Below, one piece after another: positions 12,000-25,019 of a DNA stretch of 64,000 nucleotides. The stretch comes from Coriaria nepalensis (Eukaryota > Streptophyta > Magnoliopsida > Cucurbitales > Coriariaceae): assembly GCA_027186245.1 (NCBI GenBank), contig CP114482.1, forward strand, positions 26,741,209-26,805,208, in the 5' to 3' direction. The notes beneath the pieces were generated by a model. That model had not been told where the DNA came from. It searched no databases and saw only the letters and a list, made by a program, of their open reading frames with translations. The stretch's first letter is position 1. Each line of letters opens with the position of its first letter. Made by a program: the position numbers and the translations under genes.

Positions 12000-13459
12000 G
12001 TGCGAAAAAATAGAATTCTTTCGAATTACTTTTAATTGATTTAATGACTAGAGAAGACTCAATGACATGATTTTAAGGCTAAACAAAACGCATAATTGCC
12101 TTCAATAGATCAATTGCATGTTTTGCACAAAAGTCGTGTTTGAAATGCGAAAATAGAATTCGTTTGAATTGATTTCGAATGATTTACTGACTAAAAGTGA
12201 CTCAATGACATGATTTTAAGGCTATACAAATGCCTAGTTGCCTTCAAAAGATCCATTGCAAATTATGCACAAAAGCCATGGTTCCGGTGCGAAAAAAGAT
12301 TTCGTTTAAATTTCTTTGAAATGATTTAATTACTAGAAGAGACTCGATGACATGATTTCAAGGCTAAACAATGGATAATTGGCTTGAATACATCAATTGC
12401 AAGTTATGCACAAACGTCTCGATTGAAGAGCGAAAATAGAATTTGTTCAAAATGCTTTCAAATGATTTGATAACTAGAAGGGACTCAATGACATGATTTT
12501 AAGGCTAAAAAGATGCATAGTTGCCTTCAATTATTGAATTGAAAGTTCTGAACGAAAGTCGTGTTTGAAGTGCGAAAAAATAGAATTCTTTCGAATTACT
12601 TTTAATTGATTTAATGACTAGAGAAGACTCAATGACATGATTTTAAGGCTAAACAAACGCATAATTGCCTTCAATAGATCAATTGCATGTTTTGCACAAA
12701 AGTCGTGTTTGAAATGCGAAAATAGAATTCGTTTGAATTGATTTCGAATGATTTACTGACTAAAAGTGACTCACTGACATGATTTTAAGGCTATACAAAT
12801 GCCTAGTTGCCTTCAAAAGATCCATTGCAAGTTATGCACAAAAGCCGTGGTTGAGGTGCGAAAAAAGATTTCGTTTAAATTTCTTTGAAATGATTTAATT
12901 ATTAGAAGAGACTCGATGACATGATTTCAAGGCTAAACAATGGATAATTTGCTTGAAAACATCAATTGCAAGTTATGCACAAAAGTCTCGATTGAAGAGC
13001 GAAAATAGAATTTGTTCAAAATGCTTTCAAATGATTTGATGACTAGAAGAGACTCAATGACATGATTTTAAGGCTAAAAAGATGCATAGTTGCCTTCAAT
13101 TATTGAATTGAAAGTTCTGAACGAAAGTCGTGTTTGAAGTGCGAAAAAATAGAATTCTTTCGAATTACTTTTAATTGATTTAGTGACTAGAGAAGACTCA
13201 ATGACATGATTTTAAGGCTAAACAAACGCATAATTGCCTTCAATAGATCAATTGCATGTTTTGCACAAAAGTCGTGTTTGAAATGCGAAAATAGAATTCG
13301 TTTCAATTGATTTCGAATGATTTACTGACTAAAAGTGACTCACTGACATGATTTTAAGGCTATACAAATGCCTAGTTGCCTTCAAAAGATCCATTGCAAA
13401 TTATGCACAAAAGCCATGGTTCCGGTGCGAAAAAAGATTTCGTTTAAATTTCTTTGAAA
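12000..13459 (+). repeat. Near-identical copy of the window's first 1.46 kb
   Basis: This stretch aligns with positions 1 to about 1460 at a constant offset of 11,999 bp. Both copies have the extra A in AAACAAAACG, then TTCCGGTGCG in the first M2, ATAACTAGAAGGGACTC in M4, TTAATTATTAGAAGAG in the next M3, TTAGTGACTAG in the third M1, and TTTCAATTGATTTCG in M2. By eye I see about one difference (CAAAAGTCTC against CAAACGTCTC near 12,412) before divergence begins near 1,470 and 13,470. The left end is cut by the window edge, so the true duplicated block may be longer. Confidence 0.85.
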
Positions 13460-14599
13460 TGATTTAATTACTAGAAGAGACTCGATGACATGATTTCAAG
13501 GCTAAACAATGGATAATTTGCTTGAAAACATCAATTGCAAGTTATGCACAAAAGTCTCGATTGAAGAGCGAAAATAGAATTTGTTCAAAATGCTTTCAAA
13601 TGATTTGATAACTAGAAGGGACTCAATGACATGATTTTAAGGCTAAAAAGATGCATAGTTGCCTTCAATTATTGAATTGAAAGTTCTGAACGAAAGTCGT
13701 GTTTGAAGTGCGAAAAAATAGAATTCTTTCGAATTACTTTTAATTGATTTAATGACTAAAGAAGACTCAATGACATGATTTTAAGGCTAAACAAACGCAT
13801 AATTGCCTTCAATAGATCAATTGCATGTTTTGCACAAAAGTCGTGTTTGAAATGCGAAAATAGAATTCGTTTCAATTGATTTCGAATGATTTACTGACTA
13901 AAAGTGACTCACTGACATGATTTTAAGGCTATACAAATGCCTAGTTGCCTTCAAAAGATCCATTGCAAATTATGCACAAAAGCCATGGTTCCGGTGCGAA
14001 AAAAGATTTCGTTTAAATTTCTTTAAAATGATTTAATTACTAGAAGAGACTCGATGACATGATTTCAAGACTAAACAATGGATAATTGACTTGAATACAT
14101 CAATTGCAAGTTATGCACAAAGGTCTCGATTGAAGAGCGAAAATAGAATTTGTTCAAAATGCTTTCAAATGATTTGATAACTAGAAGGGACTCAATGACA
14201 TGATTTTAAGGCTAAAAAGATGCATAGTTGCCTTCAATTATTGAATTGAAAGTTCTGAACGAAAGTCGTGTTTGAAGTGCGAAAAAATAGAATTCTTTCG
14301 AATTACTTTTAATTGATTTAATGACTAGAGAAGACTCAATGACATGATTTTAAGGCTAAACAAACGCATAATTGCCTTTAATAGATCAATTGCATGTTTT
14401 GCACAAAAGTCGTGTTTGAAATGCGAAAATAGAATTCGTTTGAATTGATTTCGAATGATTTACTGACTAAAAGTGACTCACTGACATGATTTTAAGGCTA
14501 TACAAATGCCTAGTTGCCTTCAAAAGATCCATTGCAAGTTATGCACAAAAGCCGTGGTTGAGGTGCGAAAAAAGATTTCGTTTAAATTTCTTTGAAATG

Positions 14600-17500
14600 A
14601 TTTAATTACTAGAAGAGACTCGATGACATGATTTCAAGGCTAAACAATGGATAATTTGCTTGAAAACATCAATTGCAAGTTATGCACAAAAGTCTCGATT
14701 GAAGAGCGAAAATAGAATTTGTTCCAAATGCTTTCAAATGATTTGATGACTAGAAGAGACTCAATGACATGATTTTAAGGCTAAAAAGATGCATAGTTGC
14801 CTTCAATTATTGAATTGAAAGTTCTGAACGAAAGTCGTGTTTGAAGTGCGAAAAAATAGAATTCTTTCGAATTACTTTTAATTGATTTAATGACTAGAGA
14901 AGACTCAATGACATGATTTTAAGGCTAAACAAACGCATAATTGCCTTCAATAGATCAATTGCATGTTTTGCACAAAAGTCGTGTTTGAAATGCGAAAATA
15001 GAATTCGTTTCAATTGATTTCGAATGATTTACTGACTAAAAGTGACTCACTGACATGATTTTAAGGCTATACAAATGCCTAGTTGCCTTCAAAAGATCCA
15101 TTGCAAATTATGCACAAAAGCCATGGTTCCGGTGCGAAAAAAGATTTCGTTTAAATTTCTTTGAAATGATTTAATTACTAGAAGAGACTCGATGACATGA
15201 TTTCAAGACTAAAAAATGGATAATTGACTTGAATACATCAATTGCAAGTTATGCACAAAAGTCTCGATTGAAGAGCGAAAATAGAATTTGTTCAAAATGC
15301 TTTGAAATGATTTGATAACTAGAAGGGACTCAATGACATGATTTTAAGGCTAAAAAGATGCATAGTTGCCTTCAATTATTGAATTGAAAGTTCTGAACGA
15401 AAGTCGTGTTTGAAGTGCGAAAAAATAGAATTCTTTCGAATTACTTTTAATTGATTTAATGACTAGAGAAGACTCAATGACATGATTTTAAGGCTAAACA
15501 AACGCATCATTGCCTTCAATAGATCAATTGCATGTTTTGCACAAAAGTCGTGTTTGAAATGCGAAAATAGAATTCGTTTGAATTGATTTCGAATGATTTA
15601 CTGACTAAAAGTGACTCACTGACATGATTTTAAGGCTATACAAATGCCTAGTAGCCTTCAAAAGATCCATTGCAAATTATGCACAAAAGCCATGGTTCCG
15701 GTGCGAAAAAAGATTTCGTTTAAATTTCTTTGAAATGATTTAATTACTAGAAGAAACTCGATGACATGATTTCAAGGCTAAACAATGGATAATTGGCTTG
15801 AATACATCAATTGCAAGTTATGCACAAAAGTCTCGATCGAAGAGCGAAAATAGAATTTGTTCAAAATGCTTTCAAATGATTTGATAACTAGAAGGGACTC
15901 AATGACATGATTTTAAGGCTAAAAAGATGCATAGTTGCCTTCAATTATTGAATTGAAAGTTCTGAACGAAAGTCGTGTTTGAAGTGCGAAAAAATAGAAT
16001 TCTTTCGAATTACTTTTAATTGATTTAATGACTAGAGAAGACTGAATGACATGATTTTAAGGCTAAACAAACGCATAATTGCCTTCAATAGATCAATTGC
16101 ATGTTTTGCACAAAAGTCGTGTTTGAAATGCGAAAATAGAATTCGTTTGAATTGATTTCGAATGATTTACTGACTAAAAGTGACTCACTGACATGATTTT
16201 AAGGCTATACAAATGCCTAGTAGCCTTCAAAAGATCCATTGCAAATTATGCACAAAAGCCATGGTTCCGGTGCGAAAAAAGATTTCGTTTAAATTTCTTT
16301 GAAATGATTTAATGACTAGAAGAGACTCGATGACATGATTTCAAGGCTAAACAATGGATAATTGGCTTGAATACATCAATTGCAAGTTATGCACAAAAGT
16401 CTCGATCGAAGAGCGAAAATAGAATTTGTTCAAAATGCTTTCAAATGATTTGATAACTAGAAGGGACTCAATGACATGATTTTCAGGCTAAAAAGATGCA
16501 TAGTTGCCTTCAATTATTGAATTGAAAGTTCTGAACGAAAGTCGTGTTTGAAGTGCGAAAAAATAGAATTCTTTCGAATTATTTTTAATTGATTTAATGA
16601 CTAGAGAAGACTCAATGACATGATTTTAAGGCTAAACAAACGCATCATTGCCTTCAATAGATCAATTGCATGTTTTGCACAAAAGTCGTGTTTGAAATGC
16701 GAAAATAGAATTCGTTTGAATTGATTTCGAATGATTTACTGACTAAAAGTGACTCACTGACATGATTTTAAGGCTATACAAATGCCTAGTAGCCTTCAAA
16801 AGATCCATTGCAAATTATGCACAAAAGCCATGGTTCCGGTGCGAAAAAAGATTTCGTTTAAATTTCTTTGAAATGATTTAATTACTAGAAGAGACTCGAT
16901 GACATGATTTCAAGGCTAAACAATGGATAATTGGCTTGAATACATCAATTGCAAGTTATGCACAAAAGTCTCGATCGAAGAGCGAAAATAGAATTTGTTC
17001 AAAATGCTTTCAAATGATTTGATAACTAGAAGGGACTCAATGACATGATTTTAAGGCTAAAAAGATGCATAGTTGCCTTCAATTATTGAATTGAAAGTTC
17101 TGAACGAAAGTCGTGTTTGAAGTGCGAAAAAATAGAATTCTTTCGAATTATTTTTAATTGATTTAATGACTAGAGAAGACTCAATGACATGATTTTAAGG
17201 CTAAACAAACGCATCATTGCCTTCAATAGATCAATTGCATGTTTTGCACAAAAGTCGTGTTTGAAATGCGAAAATAGAATTCGTTTGAATTGATTTCGAA
17301 TGATTTACTGACTAAAAGTGACTCACTGACATGATTTTAAGGCTATACAAATGCCTAGTAGCCTTCAAAAGATCCATTGCAAATTATGCACAAAAGCCAT
17401 GGTTCCGGTGCGAAAAAAGATTTCGTTTAAATTTCTTTGAAATGATTTAATTACTAGAAGAGACTCGATGACATGATTTCAAGGCTAAACAATGGATAAT

Positions 17501-20500
17501 TTGCTTGAAAACATCAATTGCAAGTTATGCACAAAAGTCTCGATTGAAGAGCGAAAATAGAATTTGTTCCAAATGCTTTCAAATGATTTGATGACTAGAA
17601 GAGACTCAATGACATGATTTTAAGGCTAAAAAGATGCATAGTTGCCTTCAATTATTGAATTGAAAGTTCTGAACGAAAGTCGTGTTTGAAGTGCGAAAAA
17701 ATAGAATTCTTTCGAATTACTTTTAATTGATTTAATGACTAGAGAAGACTCAATGACATGATTTTAAGGCTAAACAAACGCATAATTGCCTTCAATAGAT
17801 CAATTGCATGTTTTGCACAAAAGTCGTGTTTGAAATGCGAAAATAGAATTCGTTTCAATTGATTTCGAATGATTTACTGACTAAAAGTGACTCACTGACA
17901 TGATTTTAAGGCTATACAAATGCCTAGTAGCCTTCAAAAGATCCATTGCAAATTATGCACAAAAGCCATGGTTCCGGTGCGAAAAAAGATTTCGTTTAAA
18001 TTTCTTTGAAATGATTTAATTACTAGAAGAGACTCGATGACATGATTTCAAGACTAAAAAATGGATAATTGACTTGAATACGTCAATTGCAAGTTATGCA
18101 CAAAAGTCTCGATTGAAGAGCGAAAATAGAATTTGTTCAAAATGCTTTCAAATGATTTGATAACTAGAAGGGACTCAATGACATGATTTTAAGGCTAAAA
18201 AGATGCATAGTTGCCTTCAATTATTGAATTGAAAGTTCTGAACGAAAGTCGTGTTTGAAGTGCGAAAAAATAGAATTCTTTCGAATTACTTTTAATTGAT
18301 TTAATGACTAGAGAAGACTCAATGACATGATTTTAAGGCTAAACAAACGCATCATTGCCTTCAATAGATCAATTGCATGTTTTGCACAAAAGTCGTGTTT
18401 GAAATGCGAAAATAGAATTCGTTTGAATTGATTTCGAATGATTTACTGACTAAAAGTGACTCACTGACATGATTTTAAGGCTATACAAATGCCTAGTAGC
18501 CTTCAAAAGATCCATTGCAAATTATGCACAAAAGCCATGGTTCCGGTGCGAAAAAAGATTTCGTTTAAATTTCTTTGAAATGATTTAATTACTAGAAGAA
18601 ACTCGATGACATGATTTCAAGGCTAAACAATGGATAATTGGCTTGAATACATCAATTGCAAGTTATGCACAAAAGTCTCGATCGAAGAGCGAAAATAGAA
18701 TTTGTTCAAAATGCTTTCAAATGATTTGATAACTAGAAGGGACTCAATGACATGATTTTAAGGCTAAAAAGATGCATAGTTGCCTTCAATTATTGAATTG
18801 AAAGTTCTGAACGAAAGTCGTGTTTGAAGTGCGAAAAAATAGAATTCTTTCGAATTACTTTTAATTGATTTAATGACTAGAGAAGACTGAATGACATGAT
18901 TTTAAGGCTAAACAAACGCATAATTGCCTTCAATAGATCAATTGCATGTTTTGCACAAAAGTCGTGTTTGAAATGCGAAAATAGAATTCGTTTGAATTGA
19001 TTTCGAATGATTTACTGACTAAAAGTGACTCACTGACATGATTTTAAGGCTATACAAATGCCTAGTAGCCTTCAAAAGATCCATTGCAAATTATGCACAA
19101 AAGCCATGGTTCCGGTGCGAAAAAAGATTTCGTTTAAATTTCTTTGAAATGATTTAATGACTAGAAGAGACTCGATGACATGATTTCAAGGCTAAACAAT
19201 GGATAATTGGCTTGAATACATCAATTGCAAGTTATGCACAAAAGTCTCGATCGAAGAGCGAAAATAGAATTTGTTCAAAATGCTTTCAAATGATTTGATA
19301 ACTAGAAGGGACTCAATGACATGATTTTAAGGCTAAAAAGATGCATAGTTGCCTTCAATTATTGAATTGAAAGTTCTGAACGAAAGTCGTGTTTGAAGTG
19401 CGAAAAAATAGAATTCTTTCGAATTATTTTTAATTGATTTAATGACTAGAGAAGACTCAATGACATGATTTTAAGGCTAAACAAACGCATCATTGCCTTC
19501 AATAGATCAATTGCATGTTTTGCACAAAAGTCGTGTTTGAAATGCGAAAATAGAATTCGTTTGAATTGATTTCGAATGATTTACTGACTAAAAGTGACTC
19601 ACTGACATGATTTTAAGGCTATACAAATGCCTAGTAGCCTTCAAAAGATCCATTGCAAATTATGCACAAAAGCCATGGTTCCGGTGCGAAAAAAGATTTC
19701 GTTTAAATTTCTTTGAAATGATTTAATTACTAGAAGAGACTCGATGACATGATTTCAAGGCTAAACAATGGATAATTGGCTTGAATACATCAATTGCAAG
19801 TTATGCACAAAAGTCTCGATCGAAGAGCGAAAATAGAATTTGTTCAAAATGCTTTCAAATGATTTGATAACTAGAAGGGACTCAATGACATGATTTTAAG
19901 GCTAAAAAGATGCATAGTTGCCTTCAATTATTGAATTGAAAGTTCTGAACGAAAGTCGTGTTTGAAGTGCGAAAAAATAGAATTCTTTCGAATTATTTTT
20001 AATTGATTTAATGACTAGAGAAGACTCAATGACATGATTTTAAGGCTAAACAAACGCATCATTGCCTTCAATAGATCAATTGCATGTTTTGCACAAAAGT
20101 CGTGTTTGAAATGCGAAAATAGAATTCGTTTGAATTGATTTCGAATGATTTACTGACTAAAAGTGACTCACTGACATGATTTTAAGGCTATACAAATGCC
20201 TAGTAGCCTTCAAAAGATCCATTGCAAATTATGCACAAAAGCCATGGTTCCGGTGCGAAAAAAGATTTCGTTTAAATTTCTTTGAAATGATTTAATTACT
20301 AGAAGAGACTCGATGACATGATTTCAAGGCTAAACAATGGATAATTTGCTTGAAAACATCAATTGCAAGTTATGCACAAAAGTCTCGATTGAAGAGCGAA
20401 AATAGAATTTGTTCCAAATGCTTTCAAATGATTTGATGACTAGAAGAGACTCAATGACATGATTTTAAGGCTAAAAAGATGCATAGTTGCCTTCAATTAT

Positions 20501-21440
20501 TGAATTGAAAGTTCTGAACGAAAGTCGTGTTTGAAGTGCGAAAAAATAGAATTCTTTCGAATTACTTTTAATTGATTTAATGACTAGAGAAGACTCAATG
20601 ACATGATTTTAAGGCTAAACAAACGCATAATTGCCTTCAATAGATCAATTGCATGTTTTGCACAAAAGTCGTGTTTGAAATGCGAAAATAGAATTCGTTT
20701 CAATTGATTTCGAATGATTTACTGACTAAAAGTGACTCACTGACATGATTTTAAGGCTATACAAATGCCTAGTAGCCTTCAAAAGATCCATTGCAAATTA
20801 TGCACAAAAGCCATGGTTCCGGTGCGAAAAAAGATTTCGTTTAAATTTCTTTGAAATGATTTAATTACTAGAAGAGACTCGATGACATGATTTCAAGACT
20901 AAAAAATGGATAATTGACTTGAATACGTCAATTGCAAGTTATGCACAAAAGTCTCGATTGAAGAGCGAAAATAGAATTTGTTCAAAATGCTTTCAAATGA
21001 TTTGATAACTAGAAGGGACTCAATGACATGATTTTAAGGCTAAAAAGATGCATAGTTGCCTTCAATTATTGAATTGAAAGTTCTGAACGAAAGTCGTGTT
21101 TGAAGTGCGAAAAAATAGAATTCTTTCGAATTACTTTTAATTGATTTAATGACTAGAGAAGACTCAATGACATGATTTTAAGGCTAAACAAACGCATCAT
21201 TGCCTTCAATAGATCAATTGCATGTTTTGCACAAAAGTCGTGTTTGAAATGCGAAAATAGAATTCGTTTGAATTGATTTCGAATGATTTACTGACTAAAA
21301 GTGACTCACTGACATGATTTTAAGGCTATACAAATGCCTAGTAGCCTTCAAAAGATCCATTGCAAATTATGCACAAAAGCCATGGTTCCGGTGCGAAAAA
21401 AGATTTCGTTTAAATTTCTTTGAAATGATTTAATTACTAG
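14600..21440 (+). repeat. Five-HOR (2,845 bp) super-repeat, about 2.4 copies
   Basis: Diagnostic variants recur exactly 2,845 bp (5 x 569) apart: TTTCAAGACTAAAAAATGG at 15201, 18046 and 20891; AACGCATCATTGCC at 15501, 18346 and 21191; AAGAAACTCG at 15751 and 18596; and ACTGAATGACATG at 16041 and 18886. The fixed M2 variant CTAGTAGCC and the M4-proximal CTCGATCGAAGAG also mark the block. One private change in copy 1 (GATTTTCAGGCTA near 16,483) shows independent drift after the duplication. Ends are approximate. Confidence 0.88.
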
Positions 21441-22589
21441 AAGAGACTCGATGACATGATTTCAAGACTAAACAATGGATAATTGGCTTGAATACATCAA
21501 TTGCAAGTTATGCACAAAAGTCTCGATTGAAGAGCGAAAATAGAATTTGTTCAAAATGCTTTCAAATGATTTGATAACTAGAAGGGACTCAATGACATGA
21601 TTTTAAGGCTAAAAAGATGCATAGTTGCCTTCAATTATTGAATTGAAAGTTCTGAACGAAAGTCGTGTTTGAAGTGCGAAAAAATAGAATTCTTTCGAAT
21701 TACTTTTAATTGATTTAATGACTAGAGAAGACTCAATGACATGATTTTAAGGCTAAACAAACGCATAATTGACTTCAATAGATCAATTGCATGTTTTGCA
21801 CAAAAGTCGTGTTTGAAATGCGAAAATAGAATTCGTTTGAATTGATTACGAATGATTTACTGACTAAAAGTGATTCAATGACATGATTTTAAGGCTATAC
21901 AAAGGCCTAGTTGCCTTCGAAAGATCCATTGCAAGTTATGCACAAAAGCCGTGGTTGAGGTGCGAAAAAAGATTTCGTTTAAATTTCTTTGAAATGATTT
22001 AATTACTAGAAGAGACTCGATGACATGATTTCAAGGCTAAACAATGGATAATTTGCTTGAAAACATCAATTGCAAGTTATGCACAAAAGTCTCGATTGAA
22101 GAGCGAAAATAGAATTTGTTCAAAATGCTTTCAAATGATTTGATAATCAGAAGAGACTCAATGACATGATTTTAAGACTAAAAAGATGCATAGTTGCCTT
22201 CAATTATTGAATTGAAAGTTCTGAACGAAAGTCGTGTTTGAAGTGCGAAAAAATAGAATTCTTTCGAATTACTTTTAATTGATTTAATGACTAGAGAAGA
22301 CTCAATGATATTATTTTAAGGCTAAACAAACGCATAATTGCCTTCAATAGATCAATTGCATGTTTTGCACAAAAGTCGTGTTTGAAATGCGAAAATAAAA
22401 TTCGTTTCAATTGATTTCGAATGATTTACTGACTAAAAGTGACTCACTGACATGATTTTAAGGCTATACAAATGCCTAGTTGCCTTCAAAAGATCGATTG
22501 CAAATTATGCACAAAAGCCATGGTTCCGGTGCGAAAAAAGATTTCGTTTAAATTTCTTTGAAATGATTTAATTACTAGAAGAGACTCGA

Positions 22590-24500
22590 TGACATGATTT
22601 CAAGACTAAAAAATGGATAATTGACTTGAATACATCAATTGCAAGTTATGCACAAAAGTCTCGATTGAAGAGCGAAAATAGAATTTGTTCAAAATGCTTT
22701 CAAATGATTTGATAACTAGAAGGGACTCAATGACATGATTTTAAGGCTAAAAAGATGCATAGTTGCCTTCAATTATTGAATTGAAAGTTCTGAAAGAAAG
22801 TCGTGTTTGAAGTGCGAAAAAATAGAATTCTTTCGAATTACTTTTAATTGATTTAATGACTAGAGAAGACTCAATGACATGATTTTAAGGCTAAACAAAC
22901 GTATCATTGCCTTCAATAGATCAATTGCATGTTTTGCACAAAAGTCGTGTTTGAAATGCAAAAATAGAATTCGTTTGAATTGATTTCGAATGATTTACTG
23001 ACTAAAAGTGACTCACTGACATGATTTTAAGGCTATACAAATGCCTAGTAGCCTTCAAAAGATCCATTGCAAATTATGCATAAAAGCCATGGTTCCGGTG
23101 CGAAAAAAGATTTCGTTTAAATTTCTTTGAAATGATTTAATTACTAGAAGAGACTCGATGACATGATTTCAAGGCTAAACAATGGATAATTGGCTTGAAT
23201 ACATCAATTGCAAGTTATGCACAAAAGTCTCGATCGAAGAGCGAAAATAGAATTTGTTCAAAATGCTTTCAAATGATTTGATAACTAGAAGGGACTCAAT
23301 GACATGATTTTAAGGCTAAAAAGATGCATAGTTGCCTTCACTTATTGAATTGAAAGTTCTGAACGAAAGTCGTGTTTGAAGTGCGAAAAAATAGAATTCT
23401 TTCGAATTACTTTTAATTGATTTAATGACTAGAGAAGACTGAATGACATGATTTTAAGGCTAAACAAACGCATAATTGCCTTCAATAGATCAATTGCATG
23501 TTTTGCACAAAAGTCGTGTTTGAAATGCGAAAATAGAATTCGTTTGAATTGATTTCGAATGATTTACTGACTAAAAGTGACTCACTGACATGATTTTAAG
23601 GCTATACAAATGCCTAGTAGCCTTCAAAAGATCCATTGCAAATTATGCACAAAAGCCATGGTTCCGGTGCGAAAAAAGATTTCGTTTAAATTTCTTTGAA
23701 ATGATTTAATTACTAGAAGAGACTCGATGACATGATTTCAAGGCTAAACAATGGATAATTGGCTTGAATACATCAATTGCAAGTTATGCACAAAAGTCTC
23801 GATCGAAGAGCGAAAATAGAATTTGTTCAAAATGCTTTCAAATGATTTGATAACTAGAAGGGACTCAATGACATGATTTTAAGGCTAAAAAGATGCATAG
23901 TTGCCTTCAATTATTGAATTGAAAGTTCTGAACGAAAGTCGTGTTTGAAGTGCGAAAAAATAGAATTCTTTCGAATTATTTTTAATTGATTTAATGACTA
24001 GACAAGACTCAATGACATGATTTTAAGGCTAAACAAACGCATCATTGCCTTCAATAGATCAATTGCATGTTTTGCACAAAAGTCGTGTTTGAAATGCGAA
24101 AATAGAATTCGTTTGAATTGATTTCGAATGATTTACTGACTAAAAGTGACTCACTGACATGATTTTAAGGCTATACAAATGCCTAGTAGCCTTCAAAAGA
24201 TCCATTGCAAATTATGCACAAAAGCCATGGTTCCGGTGCGAAAAAAGATTTCGTTTAAATTTCTTTGAAATGATTTAATTACTAGAAGAGACTCGATGAC
24301 ATGATTTCAAGGCTAAACAATGGATAATTTGCTTGAAAACATCAATTGCAAGTTATGCACAAAAGTCTCGATTGAAGAGCGAAAATAGAATTTGTTCCAA
24401 ATGCTTTCAAATGATTTGATGACTAGAAGAGACTCAATGACATGATTTTAAGGCTAAAAAGATGCATAGTTGCCTTCAATTATTGAATTGAAAGTTCTGA
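22590..24500 (+). repeat. Third, shortened copy of the five-HOR super-repeat
   Basis: The marker TTTCAAGACTAAAAAATGG returns at 22598, 4,552 bp (8 HORs) after 18046, and ACTGAATGACATG at 23438, again 8 HORs after 18886. At the far end, GTTCCAAATGC at about 24,395 lies 7 HORs after the matching site near 20,412. This copy therefore has one HOR fewer than the full block, through deletion here or gain in the others. It is separated from copies 1 and 2 by about two ordinary A-type HORs. Confidence 0.75.
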
Positions 24501-25019
24501 ACGAAAGTCGTGTTTGAAGTGCGAAAAAATAGAATTCTTTCGAATTACTTTTAATTGATTTAATGACTAGAGAAGACTCAATGACATGATTTTAAGGCTA
24601 AACAAACGCATAATTGCCTTCAATAGATCAATTGCATGTTTTGCACAAAAGTCGTGTTTGAAATGCGAAAATAGAATTCGTTTGAATTGATTCCGAATGA
24701 TTTACTGACTAAAAGTGACTCAATGACATGATTTTAAGGTTATACAAATGCCTAGTTGCCTTCAAAAGATCCATTGCAAATTATGCACGAAACTATTGGT
24801 TCAAGTGCGAAAAAAGATTTCGTTCGAATTTCTTGAAATGATTTAATTACTAAAAGAGACTCAATGACATGATTTCAAGGTTAAACAATAGATAATTTGC
24901 TTGAAAACATCAATTGCAAGTTATGCACAAAAGTCTCGATTGAAGAGCGAAAATAGAATTTGTTCAAAATGCTTTCAAATGATTTGATGACTAGAAGAGA
25001 CTCAATGACATGATTTTAA

